DNA of 64,000 nucleotides from JBCBTD01 sp039818825 (GTDB lineage: Bacteria > Pseudomonadota > Alphaproteobacteria > Geminicoccales > Geminicoccaceae). The notes beneath the pieces were generated by a model. That model did no database searches. It saw only the letters and a program-made list of their open reading frames with translations, and was not told the DNA's origin. The stretch covers positions 1-64,000 of the forward strand of contig JBCBTD010000013.1 of NCBI GenBank assembly GCA_039818825.1. Reading direction: 5' to 3'. Positions 1-7,089 of this stretch are shown in pieces. A program made the translations under genes and the position numbers. Numbering within the stretch: position 1 is the first letter of the stretch; each line of letters begins with the position of its first letter.

Positions 1-639
1 AGCGCAATGACGATCAGTACGCTTTACGCCCTCATCCTCACGGTCGTGGTCGGTCACATGAGCCTCGAAGAAGTCGCCAACGCCCGCGACACGGCGCTGT
101 CTGCCGCCGGACGAGCACTGCTCGGTCCGCTTGGCCACTTCGCGATCGTTCTCGCCGCGCTGTTGGCGGCCAGCTCGGCGATCAACGCGTCCTTCTACAG
201 CACCGGACGGATGGCCTACGTCGTCGCCAAGACGGGCCAGCTACCGCGCGAACTGAAGCGCAGGATCCGTGGCGAGCACGGCGAGGGAACGTTGATCTGC
301 GCTGCTCTGGCGCTGCTGACTGCGAACTTCGTGCCGCTCGAATCGATCGCGACGATGGGGAGCGCCGGGTTCTTGATCCTGTTCCTCGCGGTGAACCTCG
401 CCAACGTCCGCCTGGCGCGAGAGACCCGCAGCAAGGCCTGGCTTTCGGCCCTAGCGGCGCTCAGCACCGCCTTCGCTCTGGTCGTCCTCTGCGTCGAGGT
501 CGACGAGAACCCGGCAACACGCAACCATCTCTGGATCCTGGTGGGCATGATCGGTGCAGCGCTCGCCATCGAGGTCGTCTACCGGCGCGTCAGCGGCCGC
601 AGCGGGAGGCAGCGGCGGCGCAGTAGCCCGGGCCGATGA
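1..639 (+). CDS. APC-family amino acid permease, C-terminal part (5' end outside window)
   Basis: The reading frame is open to the left edge, so only the last 212 residues are visible. They contain about five or six hydrophobic segments (near visible residues 4–20, 45–60, 98–115, 118–135, 145–162 and 170–188) and a basic tail rich in Arg and Ser. The segment with ASSAINASFYSTGR resembles the later helices of amino acid/polyamine/organocation (APC) permeases, which import amino acids through the inner membrane by cation symport. The substrate cannot be told from this fragment. The ATG at 7 is internal and should not be taken as the true start. Confidence 0.7.
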   Translation, partial: SAMTISTLYALILTVVVGHMSLEEVANARDTALSAAGRALLGPLGHFAIVLAALLAASSAINASFYSTGRMAYVVAKTGQLPRELKRRIRGEHGEGTLICAALALLTANFVPLESIATMGSAGFLILFLAVNLANVRLARETRSKAWLSALAALSTAFALVVLCVEVDENPATRNHLWILVGMIGAALAIEVVYRRVSGRSGRQRRRSSPGR

Positions 640-714
640 CGGCACGATCTCTCCGGGCCTCGCCTTGGCCGGCCGACGCGCGTACTCTGCGGCGGCTGTT
701 CTCTAGGGAAGATC

Positions 715-1155
715 GTGATGGCTTCGATCGTCGACGGTTCGCTCTCCGGGACGACTGCGCCGGTGGGGCTTGGAACACCGTTCGGGCGGCGTGGGCTGCT
801 GCTCGTGGCTTGTGTCGTCGCGGCGATGGCTGCGGCGGTCGTCGGCGATCCGTCGATGATGCAGGCCGACGATCCGGAGCTTGCGTGGCTCTTGCGCGGC
901 ATGGCCGTGATCAAGCTGATGATGACGGCGCTCGCCCTGGCACTCGTCTGGTGGCGGTTCGGACGCCCCACCCCGCCGGCCTTCGCCGTCGGCTATGGTC
1001 TCGTTTTGGTCCTGATGTGCACCGCGACCGTGTTGGTGTGGCAACTGAGCTTCCTCGCCTACGTCTCGCCGCTCTTCCACGGCGGCTTGATCACGCTTGG
1101 ACTTCTGGCGCTCAAGGACGATCGCGGGCCGGTCGCCGGGGCGCTCCGCCGCTGA
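715..1155 (+). CDS. Small integral membrane protein, function unknown
   Basis: A 146-residue protein with about four predicted transmembrane helices (near 27–44, 62–80, 88–108 and 115–135) and no motif I recognise. The GTG at 715 is preceded by AGGGAAG with good spacing; the ATG at 718 in the same frame is an equal alternative. It lies 75 bases after the permease and ends three bases before mtgA, so it is probably co-transcribed with mtgA. A role in the envelope is only a guess from that position. Confidence 0.6.
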   Translation: MMASIVDGSLSGTTAPVGLGTPFGRRGLLLVACVVAAMAAAVVGDPSMMQADDPELAWLLRGMAVIKLMMTALALALVWWRFGRPTPPAFAVGYGLVLVLMCTATVLVWQLSFLAYVSPLFHGGLITLGLLALKDDRGPVAGALRR

Positions 1156-1158
1156 TCC

Positions 1159-1854
1159 ATGCGCCTGACCCGCCGTTGGCGGCGCCGGCTGAGCCGGATC
1201 GCGGCCGTCGCCGTTGTCGGTCCGCTGCTGCTGATCCTTGGCCTGACCGTCGTCTATCGGATCGTCCAACCGCCGATCACGCCGCTGCAGGTGATCCGCC
1301 TCGTGCAGGGCTACGGGTTCGAGCGCGATCTGGAGCCGCTCGACGCGATCAGCCCGCACCTCGCGCGCGCCGTCATCGCCGCCGAAGACAACCGGTTCTG
1401 CGAGCATGGCGGGATCGACTGGCCGGCGTTCCGGGAACAGTGGGCGCGCTGGCAAGACGGCGAGCGTCCACGCGGTGCAAGCACCATCTCGATGCAGACC
1501 ACCAAGAACCTGTTCCTCTGGCCCGGCCGCGACCCGGTTCGCAAGGGTTTGGAGCTGCTGATCACGCCCGCGGTCGACGCGCTCATGCCCAAGCGCCGCA
1601 TCCTCGCCCTCTACCTGAATCAGGTCGAGCTGGCGCCCGGCGTCTACGGTGCCGAGGCGGCGGCACGCCACCACTTCGCCAAGAGCGCGAGCGAACTCGG
1701 TCCTGGCGAAGCGGCCAGGCTGGCCGTGCTGCTGCCTGCCCCACTCAGCTACACCGTCAACGAGCGGCACGTGCGGCGACGGGCGGAGCGCATCCAACGT
1801 CGGGTGCTGCAACTCGGTCCGCTGCTCGACTGCGCACCCGCACTCCGAGGGTGA
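1159..1854 (+). CDS. mtgA: Monofunctional peptidoglycan transglycosylase MtgA
   Basis: MtgA is a membrane-anchored glycosyltransferase (family GT51) that polymerises lipid II into glycan strands on the periplasmic face of the inner membrane. The 231-residue length is normal for the family. A basic N-terminus is followed by one transmembrane helix at about 15–35. The GT51 signature EDNRFCEHGGIDW is at 76–88, with Glu76 as the expected catalytic residue; the motif GASTISMQTTKNL (106–118) and the block KRRILALYLNQVELAPGVYG (145–164) are also present. No transpeptidase domain follows, which separates it from bifunctional PBP1 enzymes. It starts three bases after the small membrane protein gene. 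Confidence 0.93.
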   Translation: MRLTRRWRRRLSRIAAVAVVGPLLLILGLTVVYRIVQPPITPLQVIRLVQGYGFERDLEPLDAISPHLARAVIAAEDNRFCEHGGIDWPAFREQWARWQDGERPRGASTISMQTTKNLFLWPGRDPVRKGLELLITPAVDALMPKRRILALYLNQVELAPGVYGAEAAARHHFAKSASELGPGEAARLAVLLPAPLSYTVNERHVRRRAERIQRRVLQLGPLLDCAPALRG

Positions 1855-1922
1855 CGACGATCGGCGATGCCGATGGCTTTCGCCCAAGGCTCGTGAACAG
1901 AGCCGATCGGGGAGAGCGCAAG

Positions 1923-2766
1923 ATGCACCAGACCCTGCTGGCCGCCACCAGCGCAGTTGCCGCGCTGGTGGCGGCACAGACCAACCATGCCGCCGCCTGC
2001 TCCGCGGAGGATTGGCGGGCCTGCCAGGGCAAGCCGTGGGTGGTCGGCGACAGCGTGGACACGCCAATCGGCGAGAGGTGGTGGCCGAGCGCGCTTTGGG
2101 GCGAGGGCGATCAGGCGGGAGCGGCCAACTGGTACACTCGACCCGAGGTGATCGAGCGTGCACTCGCGGCAGCCGATGGCGACGGTAAAGTCTACCGGCT
2201 CGGCCACGAGTACGACAGCGAGATGCCGCTCTTCGGTAGCCGCGTCTTCGCAGTGCGGGCGCCCGGCTGGCGGCGCGTTTGGCACGAACCACGTCATCTG
2301 GCACGACGCGTTTCTCGCGACAGAGATCGGCCAGGTCGGCACGCAATTCGACGGGCAGGGCCATATCGGCGTGCTGATCGGCGACACGACCGACAAGACG
2401 CAGATGGTCTTCTACAACGGCTCTACGGAGGCTGACGGCGGCGGCCCCTGCGGTCTGAACGCACTCGGTACCGAACACCTTCACCCGATCGTCGCACGCG
2501 GCGTTCTGCTCGACATCGCAGGCGCGGGCGGCGTCGAGATGGTGGACGCCGGCGGCGAGATCACCATGGCCGACTTCGCTTTCGCCCCCGGTGACGTCGT
2601 GATCTTCCAGACCGGCTGGGACTCGCTCTGGAAGGTCGACGACGAGCGCTACAATGCGGGTGAGCCGGGCATCGGCGCCGAGGTCGCCTTGTGGCTGAGC
2701 GACGAGGTCCAGGCCAGCATCGTCGGCGCCACCGGATCGATCGACGCGCCCGTTGCCATCGAGTAG
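1923..2766 (+). pseudogene. Decayed secreted cyclase-family (PF04199) protein with frameshift and internal deletion
   Basis: Translation from the ATG at 1923 gives a signal peptide and then a cyclase/kynurenine-formamidase-like domain up to FAVRAPG. The homologous reading continues in another frame from GGAFGTNHVIW (base 2269). Skipping one base near 2268 restores it, so this is a +1-type frameshift. The metal-site region reads EIGQVGTQFDG, typical of this subfamily. Near the 3' end the protein passes from the VGA of one conserved block straight into GATGS of the C-terminal block, so about 50 residues usually found between them appear missing while frame is kept. Two independent lesions argue for a pseudogene rather than a sequencing error. 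An SD-like GGAGAG lies before the ATG. Confidence 0.75.
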
Positions 2767-2782
2767 TCGAACGCCGGTTGCC

Positions 2783-2812
2783 GGCCGCGCCAGAGGGCGC
2801 GACGGCGCGGCC
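2783..2812. other. GC-rich hairpin after the pseudogene
   Basis: A perfect 9-bp stem, GGCCGCGCC (2783–2791) with GGCGCGGCC (2804–2812), and a 12-base loop. It sits 17 bases after the pseudogene stop and well before the HdeD-like gene. No T-run follows on either strand, so it may slow or protect transcript ends, but a classical intrinsic terminator is not shown. Confidence 0.35.
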
Positions 2813-2905
2813 AACGTGCGGCTGGATGACCGACAACCCAGGCGCTAGAACCTCCGCCAACGGCGCGGAACGCCGTCTGCGCTGAGGACGGGAAGACGAG
2901 ACGCG

Positions 2906-3517
2906 ATGATGACCGATACCGCGGAGATCGACCGCCGCACCGGCTTGGCAACGCCCACCGAGCTCACCACCAAGCTCATCGACCGGTGGGGATGGTTCGT
3001 CGGCCTCGGGCTGTTGCTGGTCGTCCTCGGCACCGTCGGCCTCGGCATGACCGGGGTACTGACGATCGTTACCGTGATCTGGTTCGGCTTGCTGCTGGTC
3101 GTGGGCGGCGTCGCGCAATTGATCCACGCCTTCCGCTGCCAGGGCTGGCGCAGTACGCTCGCCAACGGCGCGATCGCGGTGTTGTACCTCGCCGCTGGCG
3201 TCGTCCTCCTGATCGACCCGGTGATGGCGTCTGCCAGCCTGACCTTGGTTCTGGGCGCGCTTATCCTCGCTGCCGGCGCGGTCCGCATCGGCATCGCCGT
3301 CCAGCACTGGCGTGATCCGGGTTGGGTTTGGCTCCTCGTTTCCGGCGGTGTCGGCGTCGTGCTCGGCCTCGTCATCCTCTCCGCACTCCACGAGGGTGCG
3401 CTCTGGATCATCGGCCTGATGATCGCGATCGAGCTCATCATGGACGGCTGGGGCATGGTGATCATGGGCCTGGCGCTGCGTCGCTGGGGGAAGCTGGAAG
3501 AAACGCTGACCAGCTGA
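2906..3517 (+). CDS. HdeD/DUF308-family membrane protein
   Basis: A 203-residue protein with six predicted transmembrane helices arranged as short pairs (about 28–46, 49–68, 84–103, 106–127, 138–158 and 165–187) and short polar loops, the layout of the HdeD (DUF308) family. In Escherichia coli HdeD is an inner-membrane protein linked to acid resistance at high cell density; the molecular activity is not known. A GGAAGACGAG stretch precedes the ATG at 2906, with a second in-frame ATG directly after it. It is a stand-alone gene between the decayed cyclase and the HAD gene. Confidence 0.8.
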   Translation: MMTDTAEIDRRTGLATPTELTTKLIDRWGWFVGLGLLLVVLGTVGLGMTGVLTIVTVIWFGLLLVVGGVAQLIHAFRCQGWRSTLANGAIAVLYLAAGVVLLIDPVMASASLTLVLGALILAAGAVRIGIAVQHWRDPGWVWLLVSGGVGVVLGLVILSALHEGALWIIGLMIAIELIMDGWGMVIMGLALRRWGKLEETLTS

Positions 3518-3541
3518 GCACCGGCCGAGGGAGAACCGAGC

Positions 3542-4261
3542 GTGCCCCAGCGTCCGTCGCTGCTGCTCTTCGACGTGTTCGGCACGGTGGTCGACTGGCG
3601 CTCCAGCCTGATCCGTCAGATCCCCGGCCAACTGGCCGCCCACGGCGTCATCGCCGACCCGGCCGTGATCGCCGACCGTTGGCGCCAGCTCTACCAGCCC
3701 TCGATGCAGGCGATCCGCTCCGGCGCCCGGCCCTGGGTGCCGCTCGACGACTTGCACCGCGAGAGCCTCGACGTCGTGCTCACCGACCTCGGCTGCGAGG
3801 CGCTGCCGGCGGATGCCCGCGATGCGCTGAACCGGGTGTGGCACCGGCTGGACGGCTGGGCGGACGCCGCACCCGGCCTACGCGAGCTGCGGCGCTTCGG
3901 CTATTGCTGCGCACTCTCCAACGGTAATCTGCGGATGATGGCGGCGATTGCCCGTCACGCCGGTTTGAGTTGGGACCAGATTCTCGGCGCCGAGTGGTCG
4001 AAAGCCTACAAGCCGACCCCACGGGTCTACCTCGATGCGACCGCCGCGTTCGCCGTGGAACCGGCGTCGACGATCATGGTCGCGGCCCACAACAGCGACC
4101 TCGACGCCGCCCGCGCGCTCGGTTTTCAGACCGCCTTCGTTCGCCGGCCGACCGAGCACGGCCCAGACCAGACCACCGACCTCGATCCGACGACCTTGCC
4201 CGACTACGTCGCCGACGATCTCGTCGATCTCGCCAACGAACTCGGTCGCGTCCACGGCTGA
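3542..4261 (+). CDS. Haloacid dehalogenase type II (HAD superfamily)
   Basis: A 239-residue HAD hydrolase. Motif I is FDVFGTVVDW with nucleophile Asp11; motif II is Ser126-Asn127 in ALSNGN; motif III is the lysine pair in SKAYKP (154 and 157); motif IV lies in AAHNSDLDAA (181–190). This arrangement, with a helical cap after motif I, matches L-2-haloacid dehalogenases, which hydrolyse 2-haloalkanoic acids to D-2-hydroxyacids, though many relatives act on phosphate esters. The start is GTG at 3542, 24 bases after the HdeD-like gene, so the two may share a transcript. True substrate uncertain. Confidence 0.85.
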   Translation: MPQRPSLLLFDVFGTVVDWRSSLIRQIPGQLAAHGVIADPAVIADRWRQLYQPSMQAIRSGARPWVPLDDLHRESLDVVLTDLGCEALPADARDALNRVWHRLDGWADAAPGLRELRRFGYCCALSNGNLRMMAAIARHAGLSWDQILGAEWSKAYKPTPRVYLDATAAFAVEPASTIMVAAHNSDLDAARALGFQTAFVRRPTEHGPDQTTDLDPTTLPDYVADDLVDLANELGRVHG

Positions 4262-4268
4262 ACCGCGG

Positions 4269-4439
4269 TCAACCGACCAGGAACATGCCGAACGCGGCAA
4301 CGACGCCGCCGACGAGCACGACGATGGCACCGATCCGTGCCAGCCGGCGTCCACCCGGCGGCAGCGGCAGCACCCCCGCCGCGAGGTAAAGTGCGACGGT
4401 GACGAGTGCCACGAGCTGGAAGATCTGATCGTCGGTCAT
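4269..4439 (-). CDS. 56-residue two-helix membrane miniprotein
   Basis: An intact short frame from ATG (4439) to TGA (4269). The product has an acidic N-terminus (MTDDQ), one hydrophobic helix (about 7–25), a Pro/Gly/Arg turn (PLPPGGRRLAR) and a second helix (about 36–55). This hairpin layout is common among small unannotated alphaproteobacterial membrane proteins. It lies 39 bases downstream of the pterin dehydratase gene on the same strand and converges with the HAD gene, leaving seven bases between stops. Function unknown. Confidence 0.55.
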   Translation of the reverse strand: MTDDQIFQLVALVTVALYLAAGVLPLPPGGRRLARIGAIVVLVGGVVAAFGMFLVG

Positions 4440-4478
4440 CGGGCGCGCCGTGGTCGTTTGCGCAGCACCTTGCTTGCC

Positions 4479-5111
4479 TCAGCGCTCGAGGTCCGCAGCG
4501 AGCCGGTCGACCGCGGTCGCGAAGCGCAGATCGCGCTCGGTCAGCCGCTGGCCGGCTTCGCCGGTGAACACGCGGATCGTCACCGTGGTCCAATCCTGGA
4601 TCAACGCCGGATGATGATCCTGTTCGTCGGCCAGCGTCGCCACGGCCCGGGCGAAGTCCGCCGCAGCAGCGAAGCTGGAGAGGGAGACCGCGCGCACCAA
4701 CTCGACACGAAGCCCGGCGACAGCACCGCCGGCGGCGCTTACTTCCAACGTCCAAGCAGGAATGCCGTCGAGGCCAGTGGCGAGGGCCGAAGCGTCCAAC
4801 GGCGGTAGTCCGGCCGCTTTGGGGCGGCGCGGCTCGGCGACGGTCAAGCCGAGCGACGTCGAGATGGCCGTTTCGACGTCGCCATCTCCCGGATGCGCCA
4901 CGGCCTGGAGCCCGAGATCTGCGAGCCAAGGGGTCGGTCGGGATGCCAGCAGGGCTGCTGCCGGCCGGGCGCGAAGTGCGGCGGTCACACCGCCGTCGGG
5001 CTCGGCCAACGGCGCGACGAACGGTCGAAGCGCGGGCGCGAATGCGCGCCTGGCAACCACGAGGGCCTCGGTTGCGGCCGCGCCGAGCGCACCATCGATG
5101 GCGAGCAGCAT
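4479..5111 (-). CDS. Pterin-4a-carbinolamine dehydratase-like protein with extra N-terminal domain
   Basis: The second half (about 103–210) looks like pterin-4a-carbinolamine dehydratase (PCD): PAW at 118–120, a hydrophobic helix with DFARAVATLAD, the catalytic pair DHHP (His166, His167), then TTVTIRVFT and QRLTERDLRFATAVDRL. PCDs dehydrate 4a-hydroxytetrahydrobiopterin and usually have only about 100 residues. Here an Ala/Pro-rich N-terminal part of about 100 residues, which I do not recognise, precedes the domain. The ATG at 5111 is the only start that keeps the coding region clear of the divergent EF-hand promoter. No aromatic amino acid hydroxylase is nearby, so the partner reaction is unknown. 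Confidence 0.78.
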   Translation of the reverse strand: MLLAIDGALGAAATEALVVARRAFAPALRPFVAPLAEPDGGVTAALRARPAAALLASRPTPWLADLGLQAVAHPGDGDVETAISTSLGLTVAEPRRPKAAGLPPLDASALATGLDGIPAWTLEVSAAGGAVAGLRVELVRAVSLSSFAAAADFARAVATLADEQDHHPALIQDWTTVTIRVFTGEAGQRLTERDLRFATAVDRLAADLER

Positions 5112-5179
5112 GAACGTTCTCCCAGGCGGTGTGTCGCGCCCATCCTCTGTCAGGTGGGGCGTCACGAGCCGCTGCCAAG

Positions 5180-5197
5180 CGTTACCGTTCGTTACCG
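5180..5197. promoter_or_regulatory. Tandem CGTTACCG direct repeat, candidate operator
   Basis: Two perfect copies of CGTTACCG start at 5180 and 5190, exactly one helical turn apart. They lie in the 150-base region between the divergent PCD-like and EF-hand genes. OmpR/PhoB-type response regulators commonly bind such tandem repeats, which makes this a reasonable operator candidate; the regulator is not known. Confidence 0.4.
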
Positions 5198-5273
5198 GAA
5201 CGGCGTCACGGCGACGTTGCCCGGTTACGCGCCGCCGGCACCATGCGCCCATCATCCAACGATGGAGACGACG

Positions 5274-5768
5274 ATGCGCAAGACGATACTGGTCCTCACG
5301 GCACTCGGGCTCGTGGTGGGCGTCGCCGCGGTGGCCACCGCTGACTCGCGCGGCTGGGGCCGAGGCGGCCCGGGCGGCGAAAGCCGGCTCGACCGGATGT
5401 TCGAGAGCTTCGACACCAACGGCGACGGTCGGCTGACGCAGAGCGAAGTCGACGGCTACCGGACAGAGCGCCATGCCACGTTCGATACCGACGGTGACGG
5501 CACCCTGACCCTGGAAGAGTTCACCGTGATGTGGACCGACGCCACCCAGCGGCCGATGACGCGTCGCTTCCAACGGCTGGACGCCGACGCGAACGGCTTC
5601 ATCACCATCGAAGAGTTCAACGAGCCCTTCGCCCGGTTCGTCAGCCGAGCCGGCGGCGATGCAGAGACCGGCGTGACGCGTGACGATCTGGAGGAGCGGT
5701 TCGAGAAGCGCCGCGGCTACGGCCGCGACGGTCGGCGCATGGGCTCCGATACGGACGCGGACGGCTAG
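5274..5768 (+). CDS. Secreted EF-hand calcium-binding protein
   Basis: A 164-residue exported protein. The N-terminus is a signal peptide (basic MRK, hydrophobic 5–20, cleavage near ATA-DS at about 24). Three canonical EF-hand loops follow: DTNGDGRLTQSE (47–58), DTDGDGTLTLEE (71–82) and DADANGFITIEE (103–114); a degenerate fourth lies near 129–140. The last residues, DTDADG, are the first half of another loop, cut off by the stop. It probably binds calcium in the periplasm as a sensor or buffer. The ATG at 5274 has GGAGA upstream; another in-frame ATG at 5262 would add four residues before the signal peptide. Confidence 0.88.
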   Translation: MRKTILVLTALGLVVGVAAVATADSRGWGRGGPGGESRLDRMFESFDTNGDGRLTQSEVDGYRTERHATFDTDGDGTLTLEEFTVMWTDATQRPMTRRFQRLDADANGFITIEEFNEPFARFVSRAGGDAETGVTRDDLEERFEKRRGYGRDGRRMGSDTDADG

Positions 5769-5803
5769 CGCTTGCCTGCGGGCGCGCCTATCTCGTCTGC
5801 GTG

Positions 5804-7033
5804 ATGAGCGCGCCCACCTCCCCTTTGCAGCAGCGTTCGGGATCGACGGCGTTCGGTCCCGCGGCCACGTTGCCGAGACTGGAGACGCCCGGCTTCGCGC
5901 TGTACGTGCACTGGCCCTTCTGCCGCGCCAAATGCCCGTACTGTGACTTCAACAGTCACGTGCGTGACACGGTCGATCAGGGGCGCTGGCGCCGCGCGCT
6001 GTTGCGCGATCTCGATCACGTGGCCGATCGCGTCGGCCGGCGGCCGCTCCGCTCGATCTTCTTCGGTGGCGGCACGCCGTCGTTGATGCCGCCCGCGACG
6101 GTGGCGGCCTTGATCGACCGTGCCACCCAACGCTTCGGCCTCGAGCCGGACGTCGAGGTCACGCTCGAAGCTAACCCGACGTCGGTCGAGGCCGACGCGT
6201 TCCAAGGCTTCCGCAGCGCCGGGATCAACCGGGTCTCACTCGGTGTCCAGGCGCTGGACGATACCGATCTCGAGGCCCTTGGCCGTGAGCACGATGCTGC
6301 CGAAGCCCTTGCTGCCGTAGCACTCGCCGCCCGGATCTTCCCACGTTTCAGCTTCGATCTGATCTACGCCCGCCCGGATCAGACGGTGGCAGCGTGGCAG
6401 CACGAGCTGCGGCGCGCGCTGGACCATGTCGGCGACCATCTGTCCGTCTACCAGCTCACCCTCGAACCCGGCACCCGGTTCCACGCGCTCGCCGGCCGCG
6501 GCCTGCTCCGCCTGCCGCCCGACGACCATCAGGCGGAGCTCTACGCCGCCGCCGGCGAGATGCTGGAGGCGGCCGGCCTGCCGGCGTACGAGGTGTCGAA
6601 CCACGCCGCGCCCGGAGGCGAGAGCCGGCACAACCTGGTCTATTGGCGGTCCGGCGCTTTCGCCGGCGTCGGACCTGGTGCACATGGCCGGCTCGACCTT
6701 GCCGAGGGTCGGGTCGGGACCGCCAGCGAGCCGGTGCCCGAGCGCTGGCTCGAGCGCGTCGAAGACATCGGCCATGGCCTCGTCGAGATCGAACGAATCG
6801 ACCGATCGGCGCAGATCGCCGAGCTGGTCATGATGGGCTTGCGCCTCAGCGAGGGCGTGTCCCTGACGCGCCTCGGAGAACTGGCGAAGGGCGATTGGCG
6901 ATCGGCGCTCGACGCCGGTGGTCTCCGACGGGCACTGGACGACGGCCGCGCGACCTTGCGGCGCGGCCGTCTCGTGGCCACAGACGCCGGCCGGCTGGTG
7001 CTCGACGGTCTCGTTGCCGACCTGGTCCGCTGA
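5804..7033 (+). CDS. hemW: HemW, radical SAM heme chaperone
   Basis: A 409-residue radical SAM protein of the coproporphyrinogen-III-oxidase-like group. The Fe-S motif CRAKCPYC (CX3CX2C) follows YVHWPF near residue 40, then FFGGGTPS and the strand LEANPTS. The block RHNLVYW carries the HNxxYW motif that marks HemW and binds heme. HemW transfers heme to membrane respiratory enzymes and is not a true HemN. An in-frame GTG at 5801 directly precedes the ATG chosen. In many alphaproteobacteria hemW sits with rdgB and rph; here those genes are absent and hemW stands between an EF-hand gene and a secreted hydrolase. Confidence 0.92.
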   Translation: MSAPTSPLQQRSGSTAFGPAATLPRLETPGFALYVHWPFCRAKCPYCDFNSHVRDTVDQGRWRRALLRDLDHVADRVGRRPLRSIFFGGGTPSLMPPATVAALIDRATQRFGLEPDVEVTLEANPTSVEADAFQGFRSAGINRVSLGVQALDDTDLEALGREHDAAEALAAVALAARIFPRFSFDLIYARPDQTVAAWQHELRRALDHVGDHLSVYQLTLEPGTRFHALAGRGLLRLPPDDHQAELYAAAGEMLEAAGLPAYEVSNHAAPGGESRHNLVYWRSGAFAGVGPGAHGRLDLAEGRVGTASEPVPERWLERVEDIGHGLVEIERIDRSAQIAELVMMGLRLSEGVSLTRLGELAKGDWRSALDAGGLRRALDDGRATLRRGRLVATDAGRLVLDGLVADLVR

Positions 7034-7089
7034 ACGCCTACGCTGAGCTGCGGCCCCGCCGCGGTGCGCGTTTCGAGGGAGTGCCAACC

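Noticed and set aside
636..2435. 599-codon plus-strand frame
   Set aside because: Only its part after 1923 matches a family (the decayed cyclase). The rest is out of frame with mtgA and the small membrane protein.
703..2814. 703-codon open frame on the minus strand
   Set aside because: It runs antisense through mtgA and the decayed cyclase. The translation is Arg/Ala/Asp/Gln-rich, with no domain, as expected from an open antisense frame in high-GC DNA.
6394..7089. N-terminal extension of the EEP-family protein
   Set aside because: It overlaps hemW in another frame and is Arg/Ala/Pro-rich. The signal peptide and SD place the start at about 7090.
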